DNA of 8,222 nucleotides, taken from NCBI GenBank assembly GCA_938014945.1, contig CALLQH010000359.1, positions 1 to 8,222 of the forward strand. Direction: 5' to 3'. A program made the translations under genes and the position numbers. This document shows positions 1-6,538 of this stretch, one piece after another; the first letter of the stretch is position 1; every line of letters starts with the position of its first letter. The stretch is from an uncultured bacterium (GTDB taxonomy: Bacteria > Pseudomonadota > Alphaproteobacteria > SP197). The notes beneath the pieces are model-generated. The model saw nothing but the letters and a program-made list of their open reading frames with translations, made no database searches and was not told the DNA's origin.

Positions 1-803
1 AGGTCGGAAAGATCGTCGGCCAGGCCCAGCCTTTCGGCCCACATGCCGAAGGCAAGCAGGGCAAAGCCCACGGCCGCCACGCCCGTGAACCAGCGCGACA
101 GGGAAGCAGCATCCCGGTCGTTCAGGTGAACCATGCGCAGGTTCGGGTGGCGCGGCGCATAGAGCGCCCGGAAGGCGATGCGCATGGCGCACAACCCGGC
201 ATAGGTCAGCACCACGAGCAGCGCAGTGTTGCGCAGCGCCCTGGGCTCGGCCGCAAAGATCAGCACCAGACCGCCCGCGATGACGACCCCAAGCGCCAGC
301 ACGACCAGGGCAAGGCCGGCCTCTGCCAGCAGGAACATGATCATCTGGGTCCGCGACTCCGGCCGTGTGGCCAGCATCCCGGTAACGCGGCGGCGCGCGG
401 GCGCGGCAAGCAGCAGCGCGGCGCCATGGCCCAACGCCAGGAACAGCGCTGCCAGACCCACGGCAAGCCAGGGCCATCCGGAGTCGCCATCACCGGCGCG
501 GGCAACCAGATCGCCGATCCGCGAAGGCAGCGTCGGGGCCTTGGCGAGCATGTCGCCCAGACGGTCGCGCAGGACATCGGCCTGATCTTCGACACTGGCC
601 ACGAGGCTGGTCGACGTCACGCCCTGCTGGGCAGCGGCATCGGCGGACGGCGCATCGCCCAGAACGATCACCGGCACGCCCTTGTCACGGGCCGCGGCAA
701 TGACATCGTCGATCGTCTGATCCTGCGCCAAGGCCGCAGGCTGACCCAGGGCAAGCCACAGGCTTGCCGCCAGTACGATCAGCAACCCGGCAGATCGCGT
801 CAT
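1..803 (-). CDS. MscS-family mechanosensitive channel (YbiO-like), N-terminal part, cut by window edge
   Basis: Open minus-strand frame of about 267 codons without a stop, running off the left edge, so the C-terminal MscS pore and beta domains are not visible. The start taken at 803 gives a classic signal peptide: Arg-3, a hydrophobic core, then a likely cleavage after AALA at residue 26. A periplasmic stretch of about 80 residues follows, then hydrophobic segments near residues 112-134, 155-186, 192-215 and 238-257. The stretch around residues 209-240 (AFRALYAPRHPNLRMVHLND, then an Arg-Trp helix) resembles the pattern I recall in E. coli YbiO (RLIFCPNVAELRPF, then a similar helix). Family members are inner-membrane channels that open under membrane tension and release solutes on osmotic downshock. 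In-frame ATGs at 818 and 848 are alternative starts; 803 has a GGGGA 8 nt upstream and the best signal peptide. The family call rests on the N-terminal region only and could be wrong; a multi-pass membrane protein is near certain. Confidence 0.72.
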   Translation of the reverse strand, partial: MTRSAGLLIVLAASLWLALGQPAALAQDQTIDDVIAAARDKGVPVIVLGDAPSADAAAQQGVTSTSLVASVEDQADVLRDRLGDMLAKAPTLPSRIGDLVARAGDGDSGWPWLAVGLAALFLALGHGAALLLAAPARRRVTGMLATRPESRTQMIMFLLAEAGLALVVLALGVVIAGGLVLIFAAEPRALRNTALLVVLTYAGLCAMRIAFRALYAPRHPNLRMVHLNDRDAASLSRWFTGVAAVGFALLAFGMWAERLGLADDLSD

Positions 804-1027
804 TCCACCGTTCCCCATGAGCCCCTGCCCCCGCGACAAACCCCTCATGCCGCCTCGACATTATGCCGCCAGCCTCCGCGCCGGTCGACAGGCCAGGCAC
901 GCCGAACCTCCGTTCTGTCCGGGACAAACCGGGAGCGCGAGAAATGCCGGTCGTCGTCAGCCCCGCCGGCTGCCGGCGCCCGACACGATCAGCCTGTGCC
1001 CGCCGGGTCCGGCGTGCTGCGCGACTA

Positions 1028-1666
1028 TCAGCGGAGTTCGATGAGGATTTCGTTGCGGCGCAGGAAGGGGATCGTCCAGGGAGGGTCGTAGCCTGCAACC
1101 TGATAGGCAGACGATGCCTCGAGACCATGCCGGTCGATCCAGGCCCGCAGGCGCTCTGCTTCCTCGCGGATGCTTTCTTCGCCCATCCATCCCGAGAAGC
1201 GCAGGCTTGCCATCCTGGGACCGGCGATATCGACAATCTCGACCAGCGGATCGGTGGGCCGCGGGGCCGAAGCGGCATCCATGCCTTCAGGCAGGACAAA
1301 GGCCATCCACCAGCCTTCACCGTCGGCTTCCATCAGCACCGGCGCGGTCATGGCGATCTCCTGGCCGGAGGATGCCATCAGCACCGGCGCAGTCATGGCG
1401 ATGCTGTCGCCGCTCGTGTTGTCGCCCGAGATATAATCGAAGAGGCGGCCGAAGGCCTCACGGCTCATGTCGTCATAGGATGCCGCGACAAAGGTTCGGG
1501 CAATCGCATAGTCGTCATACTGCCGCACCTCTACGTCGCCGTCGCTTTCGAGAACGGTGTAACCGGCTTCCTCCACGGTCTGCACGCCGAACACGGAGCA
1601 GCCCGAAAGCACCAGGCCCGCAACGGCCGCCAGCAGGGCTGGCAAGAATCGCATCGTCCGCATCAT
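1028..1666 (-). CDS. SOUL family heme-binding lipoprotein
   Basis: A 212-residue protein. Residues 1-23 form a lipoprotein signal ending in LSGC, with Cys-23 as the predicted lipidated residue. Ser at +2 suggests outer-membrane sorting by the general Lol rule. The rest is a SOUL domain: DVEVRQYDDYAIART (44-58) is the typical entry motif, IAMTAPVLM occurs twice (89-97 and 104-112), and MAFVLPEGM and RFSGWMGEE lie further on. The family is named from the heme-binding animal proteins p22HBP and SOUL; the role of bacterial members is poorly known and I see no obvious axial heme ligand. A GTG at 1678 would lengthen the frame by four codons, but that GTG lies within the Shine-Dalgarno GGAGGAG (1670-1676), so ATG 1666 (or 1663) is the better start. 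It stands alone between the tRNA gene and the channel gene, with gaps over 130 bp on both sides, so it is probably monocistronic. Confidence 0.9.
   Translation of the reverse strand: MMRTMRFLPALLAAVAGLVLSGCSVFGVQTVEEAGYTVLESDGDVEVRQYDDYAIARTFVAASYDDMSREAFGRLFDYISGDNTSGDSIAMTAPVLMASSGQEIAMTAPVLMEADGEGWWMAFVLPEGMDAASAPRPTDPLVEIVDIAGPRMASLRFSGWMGEESIREEAERLRAWIDRHGLEASSAYQVAGYDPPWTIPFLRRNEILIELR
1331..1402. repeat. Near-identical 27-nt direct repeat within the SOUL gene
   Basis: Positions 1331-1357 and 1376-1402 are identical at 26 of 27 bases; the one difference is g at 1346 versus a at 1391. They are offset by exactly 45 bp (15 codons), so both copies are read in the same frame and each encodes IAMTAPVLM. 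The 18 bases between the copies and the flanks do not match. A doubled MTAPV-type motif is usual in SOUL proteins, so the protein repeat is expected; the retained DNA identity is the unusual part. Confidence 0.9.
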
Positions 1667-1669
1667 CGG

Positions 1670-1676
1670 CTCCTCC
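1670..1676 (-). promoter_or_regulatory. Strong Shine-Dalgarno of the SOUL gene; decides its start
   Basis: Minus-strand GGAGGAG. GGAGG lies 5 nt before ATG 1666 and 8 nt before ATG 1663, both good spacings. It lies between the upstream GTG at 1678 and the ATGs, so initiation at that GTG is unlikely. Confidence 0.7.
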
Positions 1677-1680
1677 ACGT

Positions 1681-1694
1681 GTAGAAGCTTCTAC
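1681..1694. promoter_or_regulatory. 14-bp perfect palindrome, candidate operator of the SOUL gene
   Basis: GTAGAAGCTTCTAC reads identically on both strands. It lies 14 bp before the ATG at 1666 and directly abuts the ribosome-binding site, a position where a bound dimeric repressor could block expression. It is AT-richer than its surroundings. A second short palindrome, CACGTG (1676-1681), touches it. No convincing -35/-10 pair was found upstream of it on the minus strand, so the operator role is inference from symmetry and position only. Confidence 0.35.
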
Positions 1695-1810
1695 GGATGA
1701 CACGCCACATCGGTTCCCTGCCCGGTTGGTGAGCCCGGGGCGCGCTTCGAGCCTATGGACTGCCGTGACCGTCCGGCCGGAACATTCTTTCAACACATGG
1801 GGGGAGGGGG

Positions 1811-1886
<76 letters not shown>

Positions 1887-2017
1887 GCCGTGACGGCGTG
1901 GACACCCCGTTGCCGCCCCCCTGCAGAAGGAGGGAATCGGCGCTCTGCCGCACCGGCGTCGGACGCCTGCATGACAGGGCCGGACGGGTATCATAGGCAC
2001 CGGGGCGAGGCAAGCAT

Positions 2018-2042
2018 GCAAAGCCGCCCCGGGCGCCTTTGC
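2018..2042 (-). terminator. Hairpin after rodA, possible operon terminator or processing site
   Basis: Starting 26 nt past the rodA stop on the minus strand, GCAAAG pairs with CTTTGC. A G/G mismatch follows, then CGCC pairs with GGCG around a 3-nt loop (CGG), giving 10 paired bases in a 25-nt structure. There is no T-run behind it (the next bases are ATGCTTGCC), so it does not fit a classic intrinsic terminator well. It may act as a 3' stabiliser or a weak terminator before the tRNA. Confidence 0.4.
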
Positions 2043-2067
2043 CAGCGCTTTCCCGGATGAGGAGCGC

Positions 2068-3222
2068 TCAGACGCTTCCGCCGGGTTCCCGCGGCACCTC
2101 GACATCGCGGTGGACATAGACGCTGGCGACCAGGCCGAAACCGACCATCAGGGTCATCATCGCCGTGCCGCCGTAGGAAATCAGCGGCAGCGGCACGCCG
2201 ACCACGGGGATCAGCCCGGTCACCATGGCGATGTTGATGAAGACGTAGAGAAAGAAATTGACGCCGATGCCGATCGCCACAAGGCGGCCGAACTGGCTGG
2301 TGCTGCGAAAGGCGACACCGAAACAATAGGCCATGATCAGCAGATAGAGCAGCAGCAGCAGAAGCGCGCCGGCAAGGCCCAGCTCCTCGGCCAGCATGGT
2401 GAAGATGAAATCGGTCTGCTTCTCGGGCAGGAAGCTCAGATGGCTCTGGGTGCCCTCCATGAAGCCCTTGCCGAACAATCCGCCCGAGCCCAGGGCAATC
2501 TTGGACTGCAGGATGTGGTAACCCGCGCCCAGGGGATCGCGCTCGGGATCGAGATAGGTCAGCACACGGTCACGCTGGTAGTCGTGCAGGAGATACTTCC
2601 AGCCGACGTAGAGCGCGATCGGGGTCAGCCCGCCAGCGATGGCGAACCAGCGCAGGGCGATACCGGCCGCGAACATCACCGCACCGCCGCCCGCCACCAG
2701 CAGCAGCGCGGTGCCCAGATCCGGCTGGCGCAACACAAGGACGGTGGGAACCAGGATCATCGCCGCGGGTATGAAAAGGCTGGTCCACTTGCGCGTCTGC
2801 TCGCCCGACTGGCCGTGGAAGTAACGCGCCAGCGCCAGCACCAGGGCGACCTTCATGACCTCGGAGGGCTGAAGCTGAAAGACCTTCAGGTCGATCCAGC
2901 GTTGCGCGCCCATGCCGATGCGCCCGGCAACCTCCACGCCGACCAGGAGCAGAAGGGCGATGCCGAACACCCAGAAGGCCCAGCGGTGCAGCTGGCGGAT
3001 ATCGACCATCGCCAGGGAGACCATCAGGACCAGCCCCACCGCAAAGCGCGCCATCTGCGGCGCCGCCCAGGGCTGCAGGCTGCCGTTGGCCGCCGAATAG
3101 AGCATGGCGAAGCCCAGTGCGGCCGTGAGCATCAGCAGGGCGACCAGGCCCCAGCTCATGGCGCCCAGCTTCTGCAGCAGGGTCATGCCCGGTGGGGCGA
3201 AACGGTGGCTGGTGGCGGCCAT
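2068..3222 (-). CDS. rodA: RodA, SEDS peptidoglycan glycosyltransferase of the elongasome
   Basis: A 384-residue multi-pass inner-membrane protein (about ten hydrophobic segments) of normal family length. SEDS proteins polymerise lipid II into glycan strands; RodA does this for side-wall growth together with PBP2. Visible family motifs are GAQRWIDL (105-112), QPSEVMKVALVLALARYF (118-135), RQPDLGTALLL (165-175), DPLGAGYHILQSKIALGSGG (229-248), FLPEKQTDFIFTMLAEELG (264-282) and VVGVPLPLISYGGTAMM (340-356). Asp-271 in the TDFIF motif aligns with the catalytic aspartate described for RodA. The ATG at 3222 follows the mrdA stop by 2 nt with no clear Shine-Dalgarno, suggesting translational coupling. 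It is the last gene of the operon. Confidence 0.97.
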   Translation of the reverse strand: MAATSHRFAPPGMTLLQKLGAMSWGLVALLMLTAALGFAMLYSAANGSLQPWAAPQMARFAVGLVLMVSLAMVDIRQLHRWAFWVFGIALLLLVGVEVAGRIGMGAQRWIDLKVFQLQPSEVMKVALVLALARYFHGQSGEQTRKWTSLFIPAAMILVPTVLVLRQPDLGTALLLVAGGGAVMFAAGIALRWFAIAGGLTPIALYVGWKYLLHDYQRDRVLTYLDPERDPLGAGYHILQSKIALGSGGLFGKGFMEGTQSHLSFLPEKQTDFIFTMLAEELGLAGALLLLLLYLLIMAYCFGVAFRSTSQFGRLVAIGIGVNFFLYVFINIAMVTGLIPVVGVPLPLISYGGTAMMTLMVGFGLVASVYVHRDVEVPREPGGSV

Positions 3223-3224
3223 GG

Positions 3225-5084
3225 TCAGACCGCGGCGCCGGGCGCGCGCGGCGGCGTTCCTTCGTCGGGCCAGCCGGCCGATTCCCGCCGCTGGGCCTCG
3301 CGCAGGACATCACGGGCGATGGGCGCGGCCACGCGCGAGCCGCCGCCGCCATGCTCCACGACCACCGCACAGGCGTAGCGGGGCGCATCGATTGGCGCGT
3401 AGGCAACGAAGAGAGCGTGATCGCGCTCGTTCCAGGGAATGTCCTCGATCGCCAGATTGGCCTCGCGGTCGGCCTTGGTAATGCGCCGCACCTGGGCGGT
3501 GCCGGTCTTGCCGGCCATGGCCATGGCCTCGTCCTCGATGCGGGCGGCATAGGCCGTGCCGCTGTTGGGATCGTTGACGACGCGGATCATGCCGTCCTGG
3601 ACGATGGCAAGGTGCTCCGGGTCGACGCCGAGCGGCGCAAACAGCGGCTGATCCGGCGCCGAGGGATCGCGGTGGAGACGCGGGCTCACCGCGACATTGC
3701 CGTTGGCCAGGCGCGCCGCCATGACGGCAAGCTGCATGGGCGTCGTCAGCATGTAGCCCTGGCCGATGCCGGCGATGAGCGTCTCGCCGCCCTGCCAGGA
3801 CTCGCCCAGGACCGCCTCCTTCCAGGCCTTGGTCGGCACCAGGCCGGAACGCTCGCCCGGCAGTTCCACGCCCGTGGGCGCCCCCAGCCCGAAACGCTCG
3901 GCCATCTCGGCGATCCGGTCCATGCCCAGACGGTTGGCAACCTCGTAGAAATACACGTCGCAGGACTGCTTGATCGAATCGACCATGCCGACATGGCCAT
4001 GGCCCCAGCGTTTCCAGCAGTGGAAGGTGTGGTTGCCCAGTTCCATGAAGCCGGGGCAATAGACGGTCTCGCCGGGATCGATGACGCCGGCTTCAAGGGC
4101 GGCCAGCGCCACCACCATCTTGAAGGTCGATCCCGGCGGATACTGACCGCCCAGGGTCTTGTTGATGAGCGGCGCCTTGGGATCGTTGAGCAGGCCCTGC
4201 CAGGCCTCGCTGGTGAGCCCGTAGTTGAAGGCATTGGGATCGAACCCCGGCGAGGAGACCAGCGACAGGACATCGCCATTATGGACGTCCATGACGACCA
4301 CAGAGGCGGCCTCACCGTCCAGGCGCTGCGCGGTGAAGTTCTGCAGGCCCATGTCCAGCGTCAGGGTCAGGTCATGGCCGGGCTGGCCTTCCTCACGCGC
4401 GACCTCGCGGATGACCCGGCCGTAGGCGTTGACCTCCACCTGACGGGTGCCGGCGGTGCCGCGCAGTTCCTGCTCGAAGACACGCTCGACGCCGTTCTTG
4501 CCGGTACGGAAACCGGGCAGCTCCAGCAGCGGGTCGCCGGTCAGTTCGGCTTCCGAGACCGCGCCGACATAACCGGTGACGTGCGAGGCCGCATCGGCAA
4601 AGGGATAATGGCGGCTCTGGCCGACCTCGATCTGCACGCCGGGCAGTTCCGGCGCGTTGACCTCGACCCGCGTCACCTCGGCCCAGGACAGGTCCTCGCG
4701 CACGGTCACCGGCACGAAGCCGCGGCGCCGCGAGGTTTCCTTGAGAACGCGGCGTATATCGCGGTCCGAGAGCGTGATGAGCGAGGCAATGCGGTCGAGC
4801 GTGGCGGCAACGCTGTCGGTCTGCTCGGAGACCAGCACCAGCCGATAGGTCTGCCGGTTGATCGCCAGTCCTTCGCCGAAGCGGTCGAAGATCAGGCCGC
4901 GCGGCGGCGGCAGCAGGCGCACGTTGATACGGTTCTCTTCGGCCAGCACCTGGTAACGCTCTGCATCGACCACCTGCAGGCCGTAGAGGCGGCCGACAAG
5001 GCCGCCGATCGCGGCGACCTGCAACCCGCCGAGCACCAGTGCCCTGCGGGTGAAACGCTTGCGGCGATCGATGTCCTGGCGCAT
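3225..5084 (-). CDS. mrdA: Penicillin-binding protein 2, elongasome DD-transpeptidase
   Basis: A 619-residue class B PBP that cross-links the glycan strands made by RodA; the active domain is periplasmic, held by an N-terminal anchor. Order: cytoplasmic RRKRFTRR (7-14), membrane helix (about 15-35), pedestal domain with PPPRGLIFDRFG (59-70) and GYVGAV (171-176), then the transpeptidase domain. Active-site motifs are YPPGSTFK with nucleophile Ser-319 and Lys-322 (SxxK), Ser374-Cys-Asp376 at the SxN position (an Asp third residue, as E. coli PBP2 has SAD), and KTGTAQ at 526-531. WKRWGHGH (358-365) and GIGQGYMLTTPMQ (439-451) are PBP2-specific signatures. The start is ATG 5084: the frame stays open upstream to 5156, but that part overlaps the mreD end and is not PBP2-like, and 5084 leaves a 1-nt gap after the mreD stop. 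Cys-343, Cys-356, His-362 and Cys-375 cluster near the active site and could bind metal. Confidence 0.97.
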   Translation of the reverse strand: MRQDIDRRKRFTRRALVLGGLQVAAIGGLVGRLYGLQVVDAERYQVLAEENRINVRLLPPPRGLIFDRFGEGLAINRQTYRLVLVSEQTDSVAATLDRIASLITLSDRDIRRVLKETSRRRGFVPVTVREDLSWAEVTRVEVNAPELPGVQIEVGQSRHYPFADAASHVTGYVGAVSEAELTGDPLLELPGFRTGKNGVERVFEQELRGTAGTRQVEVNAYGRVIREVAREEGQPGHDLTLTLDMGLQNFTAQRLDGEAASVVVMDVHNGDVLSLVSSPGFDPNAFNYGLTSEAWQGLLNDPKAPLINKTLGGQYPPGSTFKMVVALAALEAGVIDPGETVYCPGFMELGNHTFHCWKRWGHGHVGMVDSIKQSCDVYFYEVANRLGMDRIAEMAERFGLGAPTGVELPGERSGLVPTKAWKEAVLGESWQGGETLIAGIGQGYMLTTPMQLAVMAARLANGNVAVSPRLHRDPSAPDQPLFAPLGVDPEHLAIVQDGMIRVVNDPNSGTAYAARIEDEAMAMAGKTGTAQVRRITKADREANLAIEDIPWNERDHALFVAYAPIDAPRYACAVVVEHGGGGSRVAAPIARDVLREAQRRESAGWPDEGTPPRAPGAAV

Positions 5085-5085
5085 T

Positions 5086-5619
5086 TCAGCCGCGCTGCAG
5101 GGTGGCAGCGCGCGGCATCGGCAGCATGACCTGGCAGCGCGCCAGCAACCAGGCAACGGCAGGGAACAGCACCATCGCCATCATGGTGCGCACCAGCAGC
5201 GGCCCGACATCGATCAAGTGGAACAGGTAGAGCGAGGCCGTGCACCAGGAGACCGCCGCCGCCGCCAGAGCGGCCAGCAGGAAACCGGTCCAGAGCACCT
5301 GGAACGGCTTGCCGATCAGATAGCGACGCTGGGCGAGCACGATGCGGCGCACCACCAGTACGGCAAGCGCGGTTGAACCCAGGGGCGCACCGGACACCAC
5401 ATCGGCGACCAGCCCCACGGCGAAGGCCGCGCTGTAGGTCATCAGATCCGGGCGGTAGATCGTCCAGTAGAAGACGGCGGCGACGCCAAGCTGGGGCATC
5501 ACCGCACCGACATGGCCGATGTAAAGCGGCATGGAGCCCAGCAGCACCAGGACCAGCGAGGTCAGCAGCGGGGCGGTGGCGACCAGGGCCTGACGAAGGC
5601 GGCGCACGGTGGTTTCCAT
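5086..5619 (-). CDS. mreD: MreD, rod-shape-determining membrane protein
   Basis: A 177-residue hydrophobic inner-membrane protein with about five or six membrane segments. It is part of the MreC-MreD complex that links MreB filaments to the cell-wall enzymes. The family is weakly conserved, but YWTIYRPDLM (51-60) followed by GLVADVVSGAPLGSTALA (69-86) is the typical MreD core, and the position between mreC and mrdA supports the call. The ATG at 5619 overlaps the mreC stop as TGATG. A GTG one codon upstream (5622) would make a 4-nt GTGA overlap instead, so the start is uncertain by one residue. Either way translation is probably coupled to mreC. The stop lies 1 nt before the mrdA start. Confidence 0.93.
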   Translation of the reverse strand: METTVRRLRQALVATAPLLTSLVLVLLGSMPLYIGHVGAVMPQLGVAAVFYWTIYRPDLMTYSAAFAVGLVADVVSGAPLGSTALAVLVVRRIVLAQRRYLIGKPFQVLWTGFLLAALAAAAVSWCTASLYLFHLIDVGPLLVRTMMAMVLFPAVAWLLARCQVMLPMPRAATLQRG

Positions 5620-6479
5620 CACCAGAGCTCGTCGGCTGCCCCCGCCTCCCGCGCCGCCGGCAACAGGCCGGGCAGCGCGTAGTCGAGAATGCGCACGTAT
5701 TCGACACGGGCGGGGTCGACGAAGGGACGGACGCGCCAGACGCCGCCTTCCCTGCCGGTGACGATACCCACGGGCAGGCCCGGCGGCAGCAGCCCGCCCT
5801 CGCCGGAAGTGACCAGCCGGTCGCCCACGGCAATCGCCGCGCCATCGGCGGCAAAGACCAGTGAGAGGACATCGGAGTTGTCGCCGGCCAGCACCGCGGG
5901 GGCGCGGCTCTGCTGCACCATCACGGGAATGCGGCTGTTGAGATCGGTGAGAAGAAGGACACGCGCACTGCGGCTGCCCACCTCGACGACGCGGCCGAGA
6001 ATGCCCTCGGCGCTGACCACGGCCTGTCCAAGCTGGATGCCGTCGTTGCGCCCGGCATTGACGATGGCGGTCTTGACGAAGGCGCCCGACGACATGCCGA
6101 TGATGCGCGCAGTGACGAAAGCCTCACGCGGCTCGACCACGGTCGAAAGCAGGGCGCTGTACTGACGGTTTTCGGCATCGAGCTGACGCGCCACGGCCTG
6201 CCAGTGCAGCAGGCGCTCGTTCTCCTCGCGCAGCGCGGCGTTTTCCTCGTAGACGTTGAAGAAATGCTCGACGCGGGAGGCGAGGTTCTCCACGGCCGCA
6301 GCCGGGCGGGACATGACGTCGATGACCGGTGCCAGCACATCGACCGCCTCGGCACGCACGCGCACGACGGTCGGATTCTCGACACGGCTCAGCACCATCA
6401 GTCCGATCGCGAGGCCCGCGAACAGGGGAAAGGCAAACCGCTGAAGCGCGCCGACGATGCTATGCGCCGAGTTCAGCAT
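5619..6479 (-). CDS. mreC: MreC, periplasmic scaffold of the elongasome
   Basis: A 286-residue bitopic inner-membrane protein. Short cytoplasmic N-terminus, membrane helix at about 16-31, then a coiled-coil stretch rich in Glu and Leu at about 62-108, then the beta-domain region. Conserved pieces are NAGRNDGIQLGQAVV (141-155), GILGRVVEVG (159-168), LLLTDLNSRIPV (175-186) and TSGEGGLLPPGLPVGIV (224-240). MreC contacts PBP2 and is thought to switch the RodA-PBP2 pair on. ATG 6479 is the only start before the upstream in-frame stop; an AGGGG lies about 13 nt before it, farther than ideal. It follows mreB after 59 nt, in which I see no terminator, so it is likely transcribed with mreB. Confidence 0.96.
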   Translation of the reverse strand: MLNSAHSIVGALQRFAFPLFAGLAIGLMVLSRVENPTVVRVRAEAVDVLAPVIDVMSRPAAAVENLASRVEHFFNVYEENAALREENERLLHWQAVARQLDAENRQYSALLSTVVEPREAFVTARIIGMSSGAFVKTAIVNAGRNDGIQLGQAVVSAEGILGRVVEVGSRSARVLLLTDLNSRIPVMVQQSRAPAVLAGDNSDVLSLVFAADGAAIAVGDRLVTSGEGGLLPPGLPVGIVTGREGGVWRVRPFVDPARVEYVRILDYALPGLLPAAREAGAADELW

Positions 6480-6538
6480 GCCGCTTCGAAATCCCCTTCC
6501 CTCAGATCACATCGATGGCGCCGTTCATCGCCCGCCGG

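Noticed and set aside
964..978. Inverted repeat CGCCGGC/GCCGGCG as a terminator of the SOUL gene.
   Set aside because: Only a 1-nt centre, no T-run on the minus strand, and such short GC palindromes are common in this DNA.
126..1091. A 321-codon plus-strand open frame across the left end.
   Set aside because: Its translation is Arg/Gln/His/Pro-rich, and the minus strand here encodes a signal peptide and membrane helices of a recognisable channel protein.
1772..1781. Palindrome TCCGGCCGGA downstream of the tRNA as its terminator.
   Set aside because: It has no loop and no following T-run, so it is too short to support a call.
1990..1995. Minus-strand TATGAT as a -10 box for the tRNA-Lys gene.
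   Set aside because: No -35 lies at a normal spacing (the nearest TTGCAT is 20 nt away), and the box is over 100 nt from the tRNA 5' end.
2110..3378. A 422-codon plus-strand open frame antisense to rodA.
   Set aside because: Low-complexity His/Gln/Asp-rich translation with no domain; a shadow of the rodA codon bias.
3192..5129. A 645-codon plus-strand open frame lying antisense to the whole of mrdA.
   Set aside because: It mirrors a strongly supported PBP2 gene, its product is His/Asp/Gly/Gln-rich without recognisable motifs, and long antisense frames are expected opposite GC-rich genes with biased third positions.
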